From assembly GCF_900109855.1 (NCBI RefSeq), contig NZ_FOBO01000005.1, positions 124,001-188,000 of the forward strand: a DNA stretch of 64,000 nt, read 5' to 3'. A program made the translations under genes and the position numbers. Position 1 is the first letter of the stretch; the number at the start of each line of letters is the position of its first letter. Below are positions 16,121-25,273 of the stretch, piece after piece. The notes under the pieces are model-generated. The model saw only the letters and a program-made list of their open reading frames with translations. It was not told where the DNA came from and ran no database searches. This DNA comes from Roseovarius tolerans (lineage in GTDB: Bacteria; Pseudomonadota; Alphaproteobacteria; Rhodobacterales; Rhodobacteraceae).

Positions 16121-18046
16121 TTATCCCTCAGACTTCTGCCGCCCGTTACCCGGATCGCTGCTTTCCTCCAGTTGCGACAGCAGCATGGTCTGCAATTCCT
16201 GCTCCAACTCGCGCGCGCGCTTGATATAGGCCGCGTTCTCGACGGTGGGCGTGTCGGGATCCCATAGCGCGGCCAGATCGCGCACCGACCTGCGGTCATG
16301 CTGATAAAAGGTCTTCTCGACCTCCGCCGCCTCGAACTCGGTCAGCCCCATGTTCTCCAGCACGTAGCGCCCGGCGCGCAGCGAACTGTCGAACACCTCG
16401 CGCACGATGTCATTTGCCCCCGCCTGATAGAGCCGGAACACATGCGTGCGGTCGCGGGCGCGGGCGATGATATGCAGGTCGGGCCGCTCGCGCCGGGCAA
16501 AGCTGACCAGCCGCACCACCGCATCGGGACTGTCGAGCGTGGCCACCAGCACCTTGGCCTCCGCCAGCCCCGCCGCATGCAACAGGTCAGGCCGCGTCGG
16601 ATCGCCAAAGAACCCCTTGACGCCAAACCGCCGCATCCGCTGGATCGCGGCCAGATCATGATCAAGCACCACCGTCTCGAAGCCGCTGGAGCGCACCAGC
16701 CGGTTGACCACCTGCCCAAACCGCCCGATGCCCGCGATGATCACCGGCCCGGTGCTGTCGATCTCGTCGGCGTCCGGCGTCTCGGCGGTCTCGGTTATGC
16801 GCTTGGACAGCCAGTCATAGAGGATGAACAACAGCGGCGTGATCAGCATCGTCAGCGCGATCACCAGCAGCAGGATCTCGCCCATGCCGCGCGGCAGCAC
16901 GTTCTGCTGATTGGAAAACGAGACCAGCACGAACCCGAATTCCCCGGCCTGCGCCAGCGACAGAGTAAAGAGCCACAGATCCCGCCCGCGCAGCGCAAAG
17001 ATGCGCCCCAGCCCGTAGAGAATGACGCCCTTCACCAGGATGAGCGCCGCCGCCATGCCGAAGATCATGACCGGTGCGCCGAACAGCACCTCGAAATTGA
17101 TCCCGGCGCCCACGGTGATGAAAAACAGCCCCAGCAGAAGCCCCTTGAACGGCGCAAGGTCGCTCTCCAGCTCGTGCCGGAATTCGCTATTGGCCAGCAC
17201 CACCCCTGCCAGGAACGCACCCAGGGCGGGCGACAGCCCGACCAGCATCATCAGGAACGAGATGCCCACCACGATTAGCAGCGCCAGCGCGGTATACATC
17301 TCGCGCAGCCGCGCTGCGTGAATGAACCGAAACACGGGGCGTGTCAGGTAAACCCCTGTCAGGATGATCGCAGCCACCGCCGCGATGGTCACCAGCGTCG
17401 CGCCCCAGCCCGGCAGGCTGGCGATGAAACTTTGCGCGGCCTCATGCGGCGTGGCGGTCGCGTTGCCATGCGCCGCATCCGCTTGGGTCCCGCGCAGTAG
17501 CACACCGCTCAGCACCGCGTCGGCCCCCTTGGGCAGCGCCAGCAGCGGCAGGAACGCCAGCATCGGAATGACCGCGATATCCTGCGTCAGCAGCACCGAG
17601 AAGGACGACCGCCCGCCGCCTGTCTGCATCAGCCCCTTTTCCGACAGGGTCTGCAGCACGATGGCGGTCGATGACAGTGCAAAGATCATCCCGATGGCGA
17701 GCGCCACGCTCCAGCCTTGCCCGAAATACATCGCCCCGCCCATCACGGCGAGCGTGGTCAGCGTGATCTGCAAGCCCCCGAGCCCGAGCAGCCGGTGCCG
17801 CATGTCCCATAGCGCGCGCGGCTCCAGTTCCAGCCCGATGAGAAACAGCATCATCACCACGCCGAATTCTGCCACATGCTGCAACTCGGTGGTCTGATGT
17901 CCGCCCACCAGCCCGGCAATCGGGCCGATGATGATCCCGGCAGCCAGATAGCCCAGCACCGAGCCAAACCCCAGACGCGAGGCGATCGGCACGGCGATCA
18001 CCATCGCGCCGAGCAGGATCGTGGCTTGAAAGAGGAAACCTTCCAT
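16121..18046 (-). CDS. Cation:proton antiporter, CPA2 family with RCK domain (Kef-like)
   Basis: A 641-residue inner-membrane antiporter. The first roughly 390 residues contain about 12 hydrophobic segments starting FQATILLGAMVIAVPIASR, including GYLAAGIIIGP and SPALGAFLAGVVLANSEFRHELES typical of CPA2 exchangers. The C-terminal half carries a TrkA-N/RCK nucleotide-binding domain (VIIAGIGRFGQVVNRLV, DHDLAAIQRMRRFG, FGDPTRPDLLHAAG). It is probably a K+/H+ antiporter of the KefB/KefC type. No KefF/KefG ancillary gene is adjacent. It sits 39 nt downstream of a gene on the same strand, possibly co-transcribed. Confidence 0.88.
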   Translation of the reverse strand: MEGFLFQATILLGAMVIAVPIASRLGFGSVLGYLAAGIIIGPIAGLVGGHQTTELQHVAEFGVVMMLFLIGLELEPRALWDMRHRLLGLGGLQITLTTLAVMGGAMYFGQGWSVALAIGMIFALSSTAIVLQTLSEKGLMQTGGGRSSFSVLLTQDIAVIPMLAFLPLLALPKGADAVLSGVLLRGTQADAAHGNATATPHEAAQSFIASLPGWGATLVTIAAVAAIILTGVYLTRPVFRFIHAARLREMYTALALLIVVGISFLMMLVGLSPALGAFLAGVVLANSEFRHELESDLAPFKGLLLGLFFITVGAGINFEVLFGAPVMIFGMAAALILVKGVILYGLGRIFALRGRDLWLFTLSLAQAGEFGFVLVSFSNQQNVLPRGMGEILLLVIALTMLITPLLFILYDWLSKRITETAETPDADEIDSTGPVIIAGIGRFGQVVNRLVRSSGFETVVLDHDLAAIQRMRRFGVKGFFGDPTRPDLLHAAGLAEAKVLVATLDSPDAVVRLVSFARRERPDLHIIARARDRTHVFRLYQAGANDIVREVFDSSLRAGRYVLENMGLTEFEAAEVEKTFYQHDRRSVRDLAALWDPDTPTVENAAYIKRARELEQELQTMLLSQLEESSDPGNGRQKSEG

Positions 18047-18085
18047 CGGGGCCTACCGGGTCAGAATATGCGAGGTGTGCGCAGC

Positions 18086-20536
18086 CTAGCCCTTCGGCAT
18101 CCGCAACACCACATCCCGCCCGCGTTTATTGTAGCGTAATTCGCTGTCACCGATGGCCGAGACCTGCCCGCCGTCCATTCTGTCACCAACCTGCACCTTT
18201 TGATAGCGCCCGTTCGACAGCCGCACCAGCGCGCGGCGGTTCGACGGGCTGCCATAGACGCCGATCAGATTGACCTGCCGCATGTTGATCGCGTTGCGCT
18301 CGGTGGCACTGCGCGCGACCGAGGTAGAGCTTGGAATGCGCGGCGCCACGGTGGCGGCAGCGGCGCTCTGTTGCGGCGCCTCGCGCACGATCCGCTCGAA
18401 ATCACCGGGCCGCGTGCGCGGCTTGAGCGAGGCGGCGACAGCCTGTGGGGTCGCGTCAGATGCCGCGTCCTCCACCGCCTCGGCAAGGGCGGCAGCCACG
18501 GCATCGGGATCGGGCGTCACGGCAGCGGCGGCGGCCTGCACGATGACCTCGGGTCGGGTGCGTGGCCTCAGGTCCGACAATTCGGTCCGGGTGCGCCCGC
18601 CAAGCGCGCCGCGCTCTTGTTGCTCGATCAGGTCGCCGGGCCGCGACCGGGGCCGAATTCCCGACAGCCGCTCCAGTTCGGCCGCCGCCTCGGCGGTCAG
18701 CGTGAGACCGGGCACCGGCACCGCACGCGTGGGCGTGTCGGGCGGGATCACCGGCGGCGGCCCTTCTCGCACCACGACGCCGTCAGGGGTCAGCGCGCCC
18801 TCGGGCGTCGCCACCACGAAGCCACGCGCATCAAGCGTGAACTGCGTGCCGGGCGGGGCCGGTGCGGCGGGCGTCGCGGGCCGCGCATCGGGGGCCAGCT
18901 CCGGCACGGCCGGAAGCGCCACGGCATCGCCCATCGGCACATCCTCGTCGATCGAGGTCAGGTAGAAATCGTCGATCGTGCCCGCCTCGGGCTCCTGTGG
19001 CGGCGCGGGCGGGGTCTGCCAGATGCCCGTCACCGCGTAGCGCGCGCGCGCCTCCTCCGGGGTCAGCGGCCCGGCGACCGGCTCGGGCTCCGCCGCGACC
19101 TCGGGGCCGGTCTCGGGCTCCGGGGCAAGGGCAATCTCGGGCTCCGACGGGGCTGCGCGCGGCGCGACCTCGGGAACCGGGTCCGCGACGACGGTGTCAC
19201 GCGGCTCCGGCACGGCAGTCTCAGGCGCCTCCGGCACAGATGCCGGTGCGGCGATTTCCGGGATCTCCGGGGTGAGCGCGATTTCCGGCTCCGCCCCGCG
19301 CAACAGCCGCCCCACGCCCGAGTCGGGAAAGATCGTCGCCCAGGCCGCGACACCGACCATCAGCAGGATCAGCGCCGCCGTCAGGATCACCCCCAGGAAT
19401 CTTGGCTTGCCCCGCTGTCCGCGCTGCGAACTGCGCGCGCCAAAGATCGTCATCCGGTCCGCTTCGTCCTCGGGCGGGGCCAGTCCGGCACCTTTGGTGG
19501 ACGCGACAGGGGGCGTGTCATCCTCGACGCCGAAAAAGCCCGGCTCGGCGCGCGCCACCGGCGCGGGCGGCACGGGCTCTGCCCGCCGCGACCGACGCGA
19601 AAAGAACCCAATAGCGCCCCGGTCACCGGCGACCGCGTCATCCGGCCCGCTGTCCGGCGTCGGCGCAAGGCTCGCAGCGGCAGGTCCGGGGGTGGCCTCA
19701 CCCTCGACCGGCGTCGTCTCACGGCTCTCGGGGGCTGCGCGCGCTGCCCCGGCCAATATCGGCGCACCGGTTGCGGGCGCATCGCGCTCCGCCCGGATCG
19801 AGGTAAAGGCGACTGCGCTTTCGGCCTCGGGTCGCGGCTCGGCCTCTTGCGCCGGCCCGGTATCGGCCTCCACCGTCTCTGCCGCCTCCGCCGCATCACC
19901 CTCGGGCTCCGGCGCGGGCGGCTCCTCCGCGTCCGGCGCATCCGCCAAACCGTCCGCCTCCTCCTCCACCGGGTCCGGCACCGCTTCGGGCTCGGGCATC
20001 CGCGCCGCGCCGATGATCTCGATCGGTGCTGCGTCCCGCTCCACCGGGGTCTCGGCACTGCTGGTCTCGCCAAAGAACGGCTCCGTGCCGAACCCGTCGC
20101 CCATTGGCTGGGCCACGAAACTCACCGGGTTGAACCGGTGATCGGTGGCAAAACTTTCTGCCTCCTGCAACGTCTCGCGCGCCACCGCCGCCACATAGAG
20201 CCGCGCCCCCTCGACATTCCAGTCAAACGCCAGATCCTCCAGCGCGTAGGGCGTCGCCCCGTCAAGCGCCTCTGCCGCCGCCGCGTCATAATCGCCATAG
20301 GGCGCACTGCTCGCGGGCAGATCGAGATAGCGTATCTGTTCGTCGGGAATGATCAGTTTGCACGACAGACCCGACGCATCCAGCGCCGCCGCCTTTTCGC
20401 GCAACGCCGCGAGGTCCGCGTTCAGATCATCGCAATCGAGCGCGACCTCACCCACCAGATGCCAGCCCGACGCACCTGCACGATGCAACAGGCGGATACC
20501 GTCGAAAGACAGGGAAAGGGCAAAGTTCGGTTTCAT
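18086..20536 (-). CDS. Large Pro/Glu-rich membrane protein with PilM/GspL-like N-terminus and GspC/PilP-like C-terminus
   Basis: An 816-residue protein. Residues about 1-170 (FALSLSFDGIRLLHR, CKLIIPDEQIRYLDLPA) resemble the ribonuclease-H-fold part of PilM/GspL secretion proteins. A long acidic Pro/Ala/Glu-rich stretch follows, then one membrane helix (FLGVILTAALILLMVGVAAW), another acidic linker with repeated KPRTRPGD/RPRTRPE-type motifs, and a final domain (VNLIGVYGSPSNRRALVRLS, KVQVGDRMDGGQVSAIG) that looks like the GspC/PilP HR domain. A start at 20566 is also possible. No secretion or pilus genes are adjacent. The family is not named with confidence. Confidence 0.6.
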   Translation of the reverse strand: MKPNFALSLSFDGIRLLHRAGASGWHLVGEVALDCDDLNADLAALREKAAALDASGLSCKLIIPDEQIRYLDLPASSAPYGDYDAAAAEALDGATPYALEDLAFDWNVEGARLYVAAVARETLQEAESFATDHRFNPVSFVAQPMGDGFGTEPFFGETSSAETPVERDAAPIEIIGAARMPEPEAVPDPVEEEADGLADAPDAEEPPAPEPEGDAAEAAETVEADTGPAQEAEPRPEAESAVAFTSIRAERDAPATGAPILAGAARAAPESRETTPVEGEATPGPAAASLAPTPDSGPDDAVAGDRGAIGFFSRRSRRAEPVPPAPVARAEPGFFGVEDDTPPVASTKGAGLAPPEDEADRMTIFGARSSQRGQRGKPRFLGVILTAALILLMVGVAAWATIFPDSGVGRLLRGAEPEIALTPEIPEIAAPASVPEAPETAVPEPRDTVVADPVPEVAPRAAPSEPEIALAPEPETGPEVAAEPEPVAGPLTPEEARARYAVTGIWQTPPAPPQEPEAGTIDDFYLTSIDEDVPMGDAVALPAVPELAPDARPATPAAPAPPGTQFTLDARGFVVATPEGALTPDGVVVREGPPPVIPPDTPTRAVPVPGLTLTAEAAAELERLSGIRPRSRPGDLIEQQERGALGGRTRTELSDLRPRTRPEVIVQAAAAAVTPDPDAVAAALAEAVEDAASDATPQAVAASLKPRTRPGDFERIVREAPQQSAAAATVAPRIPSSTSVARSATERNAINMRQVNLIGVYGSPSNRRALVRLSNGRYQKVQVGDRMDGGQVSAIGDSELRYNKRGRDVVLRMPKG

Positions 20537-20746
20537 GCGCAACGCTGTAACACCGCTCGGGGTCATGCGGGAGTCATCCCGCGTCGAACCCCGATCCTAC
20601 AGCACCAAATCGCCGAGGCAAAGGGTTGAAGCGAGGTAGAATAATAGCCCTCACGCGATGTCAAAGCACCAACCCCGCAGGCTGCACAGTCATGCGCACC
20701 GCGACGATCCCGGCACCTCCGCAGTGTCCGCATTCAATGCGCACCA

Positions 20747-20832
20747 ACCAACCCAATTGCTTGGCGCGGCCCCCCTTCCCACATCGCCTCTGGCGGGTAT
20801 GGTGGGGGCCGAGGGCAATCGAGTGGGTTGGT
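20747..20832 (+). promoter_or_regulatory. Long hairpin over the TPR gene start
   Basis: ACCAACCCAATTGC (20747-20760) pairs with GCAAT (20815-20819) and TGGGTTGGT (20824-20832), leaving CGAG bulged. GGCCCCC / GGGGGCC pair inside. The second arm covers the ribosome-binding region of the gene starting at 20834. The rest of 20537-20746 shows no gene. Confidence 0.4.
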
Positions 20833-20833
20833 G

Positions 20834-22108
20834 ATGTTGGACGCTTTTTTAGGGTTCTTGCGAACGTATGCTGTTGAATTGGGCTCCGCAGGGGGCTTGG
20901 TTGCGATTGTTGTGTTCGTCTGGACCATTGTCAAAAAACCCTTCTCAAAACCTAAACCCACCCAACTCGCCTCCGATACCATCGACCAGATCAAACCGCC
21001 CCAGGCCAAGGATGGCCCCGCCCTCACCGTGCCGGAATTCATCCGCCTGCGCCGTGAACTCAAGGCGGACCTTGAGGCTGAACTGGCCGAGGCGGCAGAG
21101 GCCGAGAAATCGCAACTCCGCGCCCGCATCGCCGAGTTGGAAAAGCAAATCGCCAACCCTGATGAGGCCCTCGCCGAGGCCCAAAAACGCATCAAAGACC
21201 TTGAGGCGATCTTGGACCGCGAGGCCAACCAGATCGGCGCGGACCGGATCGCCGAGGCCAAGGCGGCACTGGAACAGGGCGACTATTCTCTCGCCGACGA
21301 GATCTTCGCCGAGATCGAGGCGAAAAACGAACTCGCCGTCCAGGAAACAGCCCGCGCCGCCTATGGTCGCGGCGAAGTGGCCGAGGCAGAGGTGCGGTGG
21401 GGGGATGCCGCCGGATTTTACGAACGCTCCGCGGAACTGCACCCGAGTTTTGAAGCATTGCAAAAGGCAAGCGACTATTGCGAGCGAGCGGGCCGATACG
21501 AAGCGGCTCTGGCTTGGAGTGCGCGGCTTGTCGGTTTTGCAAAGCAGCATGAGTCGCAGGAACGATACTCGATTGCACTGAATGAGCATGCCGTAAATAG
21601 CAAAAGTCTGGGGCGGTATGAGGAGGCCGAGGGGCTCTACCGCGAGGCGCTTGAGATTGATCGTGCAACGATTGGGGAGGGGCATTCGAACTATGCAACT
21701 AGCCTCAACAACCTCGCCTTGGTGGTGGAGGCGCAGGGGCGCTATGCGGAGGCCGACGGGCTCTACCGCGAGGTGCTTGCGATTGATCGTGCGACGATTG
21801 GGGAGAGGCATCAGACCTATGCCATCGGCCTCAACAACCTCGCCGTGGTGGTGCAGGCGCAGGGGCGGTATGCGGAGGCCGAAAGGCTTTACCGCGAGGC
21901 GCTTGAGATTGGCCGCGCGACGCTTGGGGAGGGGCATCCGGACTATGCCACCCGCCTCAACAACCTCGCCGGGGTTTTGGTGAAGCAGGGCAAGCCCGAG
22001 GTGGCGCGGCCATTGTTTGAGCAAGCCTTGGAGATTTTCCGCACCACCCTGCCGCCCGATCATCCGCATATCGGGGCGGTCGAAGGGCACATCGCCAATC
22101 TGCCCTGA
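20834..22108 (+). CDS. Membrane-anchored TPR protein (kinesin-light-chain type repeats)
   Basis: A 424-residue protein with an N-terminal membrane anchor (GSAGGLVAIVVFVWTIV, residues about 18-34), a charged coiled coil (about 70-135, ELKADLEAELAEAAEAEKS), then TPR units. The last part has three nearly identical 42-residue repeats (GRYAEAxxLYREALEI...LNNLAxVVxAQ) plus a partial fourth, encoded by 126-bp DNA repeats. ATG 20834 is chosen; GTG 20831 and TTG 20828 are alternatives, as there is only a weak ribosome-binding site. Likely a scaffold for protein contacts; the partner is unknown. Confidence 0.8.
   Translation: MLDAFLGFLRTYAVELGSAGGLVAIVVFVWTIVKKPFSKPKPTQLASDTIDQIKPPQAKDGPALTVPEFIRLRRELKADLEAELAEAAEAEKSQLRARIAELEKQIANPDEALAEAQKRIKDLEAILDREANQIGADRIAEAKAALEQGDYSLADEIFAEIEAKNELAVQETARAAYGRGEVAEAEVRWGDAAGFYERSAELHPSFEALQKASDYCERAGRYEAALAWSARLVGFAKQHESQERYSIALNEHAVNSKSLGRYEEAEGLYREALEIDRATIGEGHSNYATSLNNLALVVEAQGRYAEADGLYREVLAIDRATIGERHQTYAIGLNNLAVVVQAQGRYAEAERLYREALEIGRATLGEGHPDYATRLNNLAGVLVKQGKPEVARPLFEQALEIFRTTLPPDHPHIGAVEGHIANLP
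21611..21988 (+). repeat. Three tandem 126-bp coding repeats
   Basis: Units begin at 21611, 21737 and 21863 (each GGGCG[G/C]TATG[A/C]GGAGGCCG) and encode 42-residue TPR pairs. A diverged fourth unit starts at 21989. Confidence 0.8.
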
Positions 22109-22302
22109 GCCAAACCCCGAACCGCGCGCCCTGTTCACCCGCCCGCGCGCCGCATCGGCACCGTCGCGATACCGACAGAATACCGACGCGATGCAGACCA
22201 ACCAAAATCGCGGATCGCCCTTGTTAATCAGGCGACTCCTGCCCCGATTCGCGCATGCCGCGCGCCCCGGGTCAGGTTTCGTTAACCAACACCCGGCGCG
22301 GC

Positions 22303-23583
22303 TTAGCCCGCCGCTTTTGCCAGCGCCTGCTCCAGATCGGCGATGATGTCATCCGCATCCTCGATCCCGATGGAAATCCGCACAACATTGGGCGCCGCCC
22401 CCGCCGCGACCTGCTGCTCTTCGGACAGCTGCCGATGCGTGGTCGAGGCCGAATGGATGATCAGGCTCCGGGTGTCCCCGAGATTGGCGACGTGGCTGAA
22501 CAGCTCAAGGCTGTCCACCAGCCGCACACAGGCATCATAGCCGCCCTTGAGCGCCACGGTGAACAGGCCCCCCGCCCCCTTGGGGCAGATCCGCGCGACC
22601 CGGTCATGCCACGGCGACGAGGGCAGCCCGGCATAGGTAACCCCTTCGACGGCCTCGTGTTTTTCCAGCCATCCGGCGACCCGCTCGGCATTCTCGCAAT
22701 GCCGCTGCATGCGCAAGGATAGCGTCTCGATCCCCATCAGCGTGTAATGCGCCGCCTGCGGGTTGAGCGTCATGCCCAGATCGCGCAGCCCCACGGCGAT
22801 GCCGTGGAAAGTAAAGGCAAGCGGCCCGAAGGTCTCGTGGAACTTCAGCCCGTGATAGGCCGGTTCCGGCTCGCTGAGTGACGGGAATTTGCCCGAGGCG
22901 GACCAGTCGAACTGCCCGGAATCGACCACGACACCGCCCGTCACCGTGCCGTTGCCGGTCAGGAACTTGGTCATCGAATGCACCACCAGCGTCGCGCCAT
23001 GCTCGATCGGGCGGCACAGATACGGCGTGGCCGAGGTGTTGTCGACGATCAGCGGCAGCCCGGCCTTGTCCGCGATGGCAGAAATCGCATCAAGATCAGT
23101 GATATAGCCGCCGGGGTTGGCGATGGACTCACAGAACACCGCCCGGGTATCCTTGTCGATGGCCGCCTCGATCGCATCGGTATCATCGAAATCGACAAAC
23201 CGCGCCGACCAGCCGAACCGCTTGATCGTCTGGCTGAATTGCGTGATCGACCCGCCATAGAGCCGGGTGGAGACCACCACGTTCAGCCCCGGCCCCATCA
23301 GCGGAAAGAGCGCCATGATCTGCGCCGCATGCCCCGAGGAACAGCACACCGCCCCCGCGCCGCCTTCCAGCGTCGCGACGCGCTCCTGCAACGCGGCCAC
23401 GGTCGGATTGGTCAGGCGGGAATAGATATAACCCACCTCCTGCAGGTTGAAGAGCGCCGCCGCGTGTTCGGCATCGCGGAATACGTAGGCGGTCGTCTGA
23501 TAGATCGGCACCTGCCGCGCGCCGGTCGCCGGATCGGGCCGCGCGCCCGCATGAATTTGCAACGTGTCGAAACCGTAAGCCAT
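22303..23583 (-). CDS. metY: O-acetylhomoserine sulfhydrylase / aminocarboxypropyltransferase
   Basis: A 426-residue Cys/Met-metabolism PLP enzyme, making homocysteine (or cysteine-type products) from O-acetylhomoserine and sulfide. Start MAYGFDTLQIHAG, then YSRLTNPTVAALQERVATLEGG, IVDNTSATPYL and the PLP lysine in HSMTKFLTGNGT are all typical; the length matches the family (about 425). ATG 23583 is preceded on the minus strand by GGGAGGATCC. It is divergent from a VOC gene across 84 bp. I looked for a SAM-II riboswitch in that gap and did not find the conserved A-rich 3' part. Confidence 0.92.
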   Translation of the reverse strand: MAYGFDTLQIHAGARPDPATGARQVPIYQTTAYVFRDAEHAAALFNLQEVGYIYSRLTNPTVAALQERVATLEGGAGAVCCSSGHAAQIMALFPLMGPGLNVVVSTRLYGGSITQFSQTIKRFGWSARFVDFDDTDAIEAAIDKDTRAVFCESIANPGGYITDLDAISAIADKAGLPLIVDNTSATPYLCRPIEHGATLVVHSMTKFLTGNGTVTGGVVVDSGQFDWSASGKFPSLSEPEPAYHGLKFHETFGPLAFTFHGIAVGLRDLGMTLNPQAAHYTLMGIETLSLRMQRHCENAERVAGWLEKHEAVEGVTYAGLPSSPWHDRVARICPKGAGGLFTVALKGGYDACVRLVDSLELFSHVANLGDTRSLIIHSASTTHRQLSEEQQVAAGAAPNVVRISIGIEDADDIIADLEQALAKAAG

Positions 23584-23667
23584 GTGAAGGATCCTCCCTT
23601 GGGAAATACTTGCAAACCGGGTTAAGCCATTGAAAGGTGCCCCGCAACAGGCATGAGGAGTCTCGAC

Positions 23668-24081
23668 ATGGCACACCCGTTTCATCTGGCGATCAACGTG
23701 ACCGATCTTGACGCGGCGCGGCGCTTTTATGGCGGGCTTCTGGGTGGCGTCGAAGGGCGCTCGACCGAAACCTGGGTCGATTTCGATTTCTTCGGGCATC
23801 AGCTGTCGCTGCATCTGGGCACGCCCTTTGCCACCGAGGCCACCGGCAAGGTCGGCGATCACATGGTCCCGATGCCGCATTTCGGTGTGGTGCTGCCCCT
23901 GTCTGACTGGCAGCGCGTGGCCGGACGGCTGAGCGCGGCGGAGGTCGATTTCGTGATCCCGCCCTCGGTGCGCTTCGAGGGAGAGCCGGGCGAGCAATGG
24001 ACCATGTTCTTCCGCGACCCGTCTGGCAACCCTCTGGAGTTGAAAGGCTTTGCCGAGATGGACGCGGTCTTCGCCGCGTAA
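23668..24081 (+). CDS. VOC family protein (glyoxalase / dioxygenase superfamily)
   Basis: A 137-residue vicinal-oxygen-chelate protein with paired beta-alpha-beta-beta-beta modules. FHLAINVTDLDAARRFYGGLLGG opens the first module and FFRDPSGNPLELKGF closes the second, with His and Glu residues positioned as metal ligands. ATG 23668 follows GAGGAG (23655-23660) at good spacing. It is divergent from metY and precedes an aldo/keto reductase by 80 nt. The substrate is unknown. Confidence 0.88.
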   Translation: MAHPFHLAINVTDLDAARRFYGGLLGGVEGRSTETWVDFDFFGHQLSLHLGTPFATEATGKVGDHMVPMPHFGVVLPLSDWQRVAGRLSAAEVDFVIPPSVRFEGEPGEQWTMFFRDPSGNPLELKGFAEMDAVFAA

Positions 24082-24161
24082 GTGCCCGTCGCGCGCTCCC
24101 CGTTGCACATCCGGTCCAACACCCTAAAGTGCCGCACAAAACCGCGACGAGGGAACAGGAC

Positions 24162-25205
24162 ATGCAGAAAAGACCACTGGGGCGCACCGGCATGGAGGTG
24201 AGCGCGCTCTGCCTCGGCTCGATGACATGGGGCGCGCAGAACACCCCCGCCGAAGGCCACGCGCAGATCGACCGCGCGCTGGAGCGCGGGGTGAATTTCA
24301 TCGACACCGCCGAGATGTATCCCACGGCCCCCGTCCGCGCCGAAACCACCGGGCGCACCGAGGAAATCATCGGCGAGTGGTTTGCGCGGACGGGGCGGCG
24401 GCAGGACATGATCCTCGCCACCAAGCATTCCGGCATCGGTTTTGCGAATGCCCGCGACGGCGCGCCGATTTCCGCGGCGACTATCCCTGAGGCGATCGAG
24501 GGATCGCTGCGGCGGCTGCAGACCGACCACATCGATCTCTACCAGTTTCACTGGCCGAACCGAGGCAGCTACATGTTCCGGCAGAACTGGAGTTTCGATC
24601 CCTCAGGGCAGGACCGCGCCGAGACGCTGGCACATATGCAAGAGGCGCTCGACGCGTTGCAGCGCGAGGTCGACAAGGGCCGCATCCGCGCCTTTGGCCT
24701 CTCCAATGAGAGCGCCTGGGGCACCGCGCAATGGCTGCGGCTGGCAGAGGCCGGGCATGGCCCGCGCGTGGCCTCGATCCAGAACGAATATTCGCTGATG
24801 TGTCGCCTGTACGATACCGATCTGGCAGAGTTGAGCGTGAACGAGGATGTCGGGCTTCTCGCCTTTTCACCGCTCGCGGCAGGGCTGCTCAGCGGCAAAT
24901 ATCAGGGCGGCGCGCTGCCCGAAGGCTCTCGCATGACGATCAACACCGATCTGGGCGGGCGCAAGGGGCCACGCGCCTTTGAGGCGGTCGAGGCCTATCT
25001 CGGCGTGGCGCGCAAACACGGGCTTGATCCGGTGCAGATGGCGCTCGCCTGGTGCCTGACGCGGCCCTTCATGTGCTCGGCCATTTTCGGGGCCACCAGC
25101 ATGGATCAGCTCGATCTGGCGCTTGGTGCAGCGGATATCACGCTAGGCGGTGAGGTGCTCTCTGATCTCGACGCGGCACACCGCGCCCATCCCATGCCCT
25201 ATTGA
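24162..25205 (+). CDS. Aldo/keto reductase, Tas-like
   Basis: A 347-residue NADPH-dependent aldo/keto reductase that aligns well by eye with E. coli Tas. Catalytic residues are visible: Asp and Tyr in FIDTAEMYP, Lys in ATKHSG, His in YQFHWPNRG. The C-terminal SAIFGATSMDQL contacts the cofactor. ATG 24162 follows GAGGGAACAGG. The physiological substrate is not known; E. coli Tas was found through tyrosine-auxotrophy suppression. It lies 68 nt upstream of an inositol monophosphatase gene. Confidence 0.9.
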   Translation: MQKRPLGRTGMEVSALCLGSMTWGAQNTPAEGHAQIDRALERGVNFIDTAEMYPTAPVRAETTGRTEEIIGEWFARTGRRQDMILATKHSGIGFANARDGAPISAATIPEAIEGSLRRLQTDHIDLYQFHWPNRGSYMFRQNWSFDPSGQDRAETLAHMQEALDALQREVDKGRIRAFGLSNESAWGTAQWLRLAEAGHGPRVASIQNEYSLMCRLYDTDLAELSVNEDVGLLAFSPLAAGLLSGKYQGGALPEGSRMTINTDLGGRKGPRAFEAVEAYLGVARKHGLDPVQMALAWCLTRPFMCSAIFGATSMDQLDLALGAADITLGGEVLSDLDAAHRAHPMPY

Positions 25206-25273
25206 TCCTGCCCCCTTGTCTGGGGGCACGGCCCGGCGTATACGCGCGCCCTGACCCAGAAGGAGCGAAAGCC

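Noticed and set aside
18200-20629. 809-codon open frame antisense to the Pro/Glu-rich membrane protein
   Set aside because: Arg/Gly/His-rich composition is the mirror of the Ala/Pro/Glu-rich real gene, and no domain is visible.
23584-23667. SAM-II riboswitch upstream of metY
   Set aside because: The minus strand has TTAACCCGGTTTGCAAG, which recalls part of the SAM-II core, but the P1 partner strand and the conserved GCTAAAAAG near the ribosome-binding site are missing.
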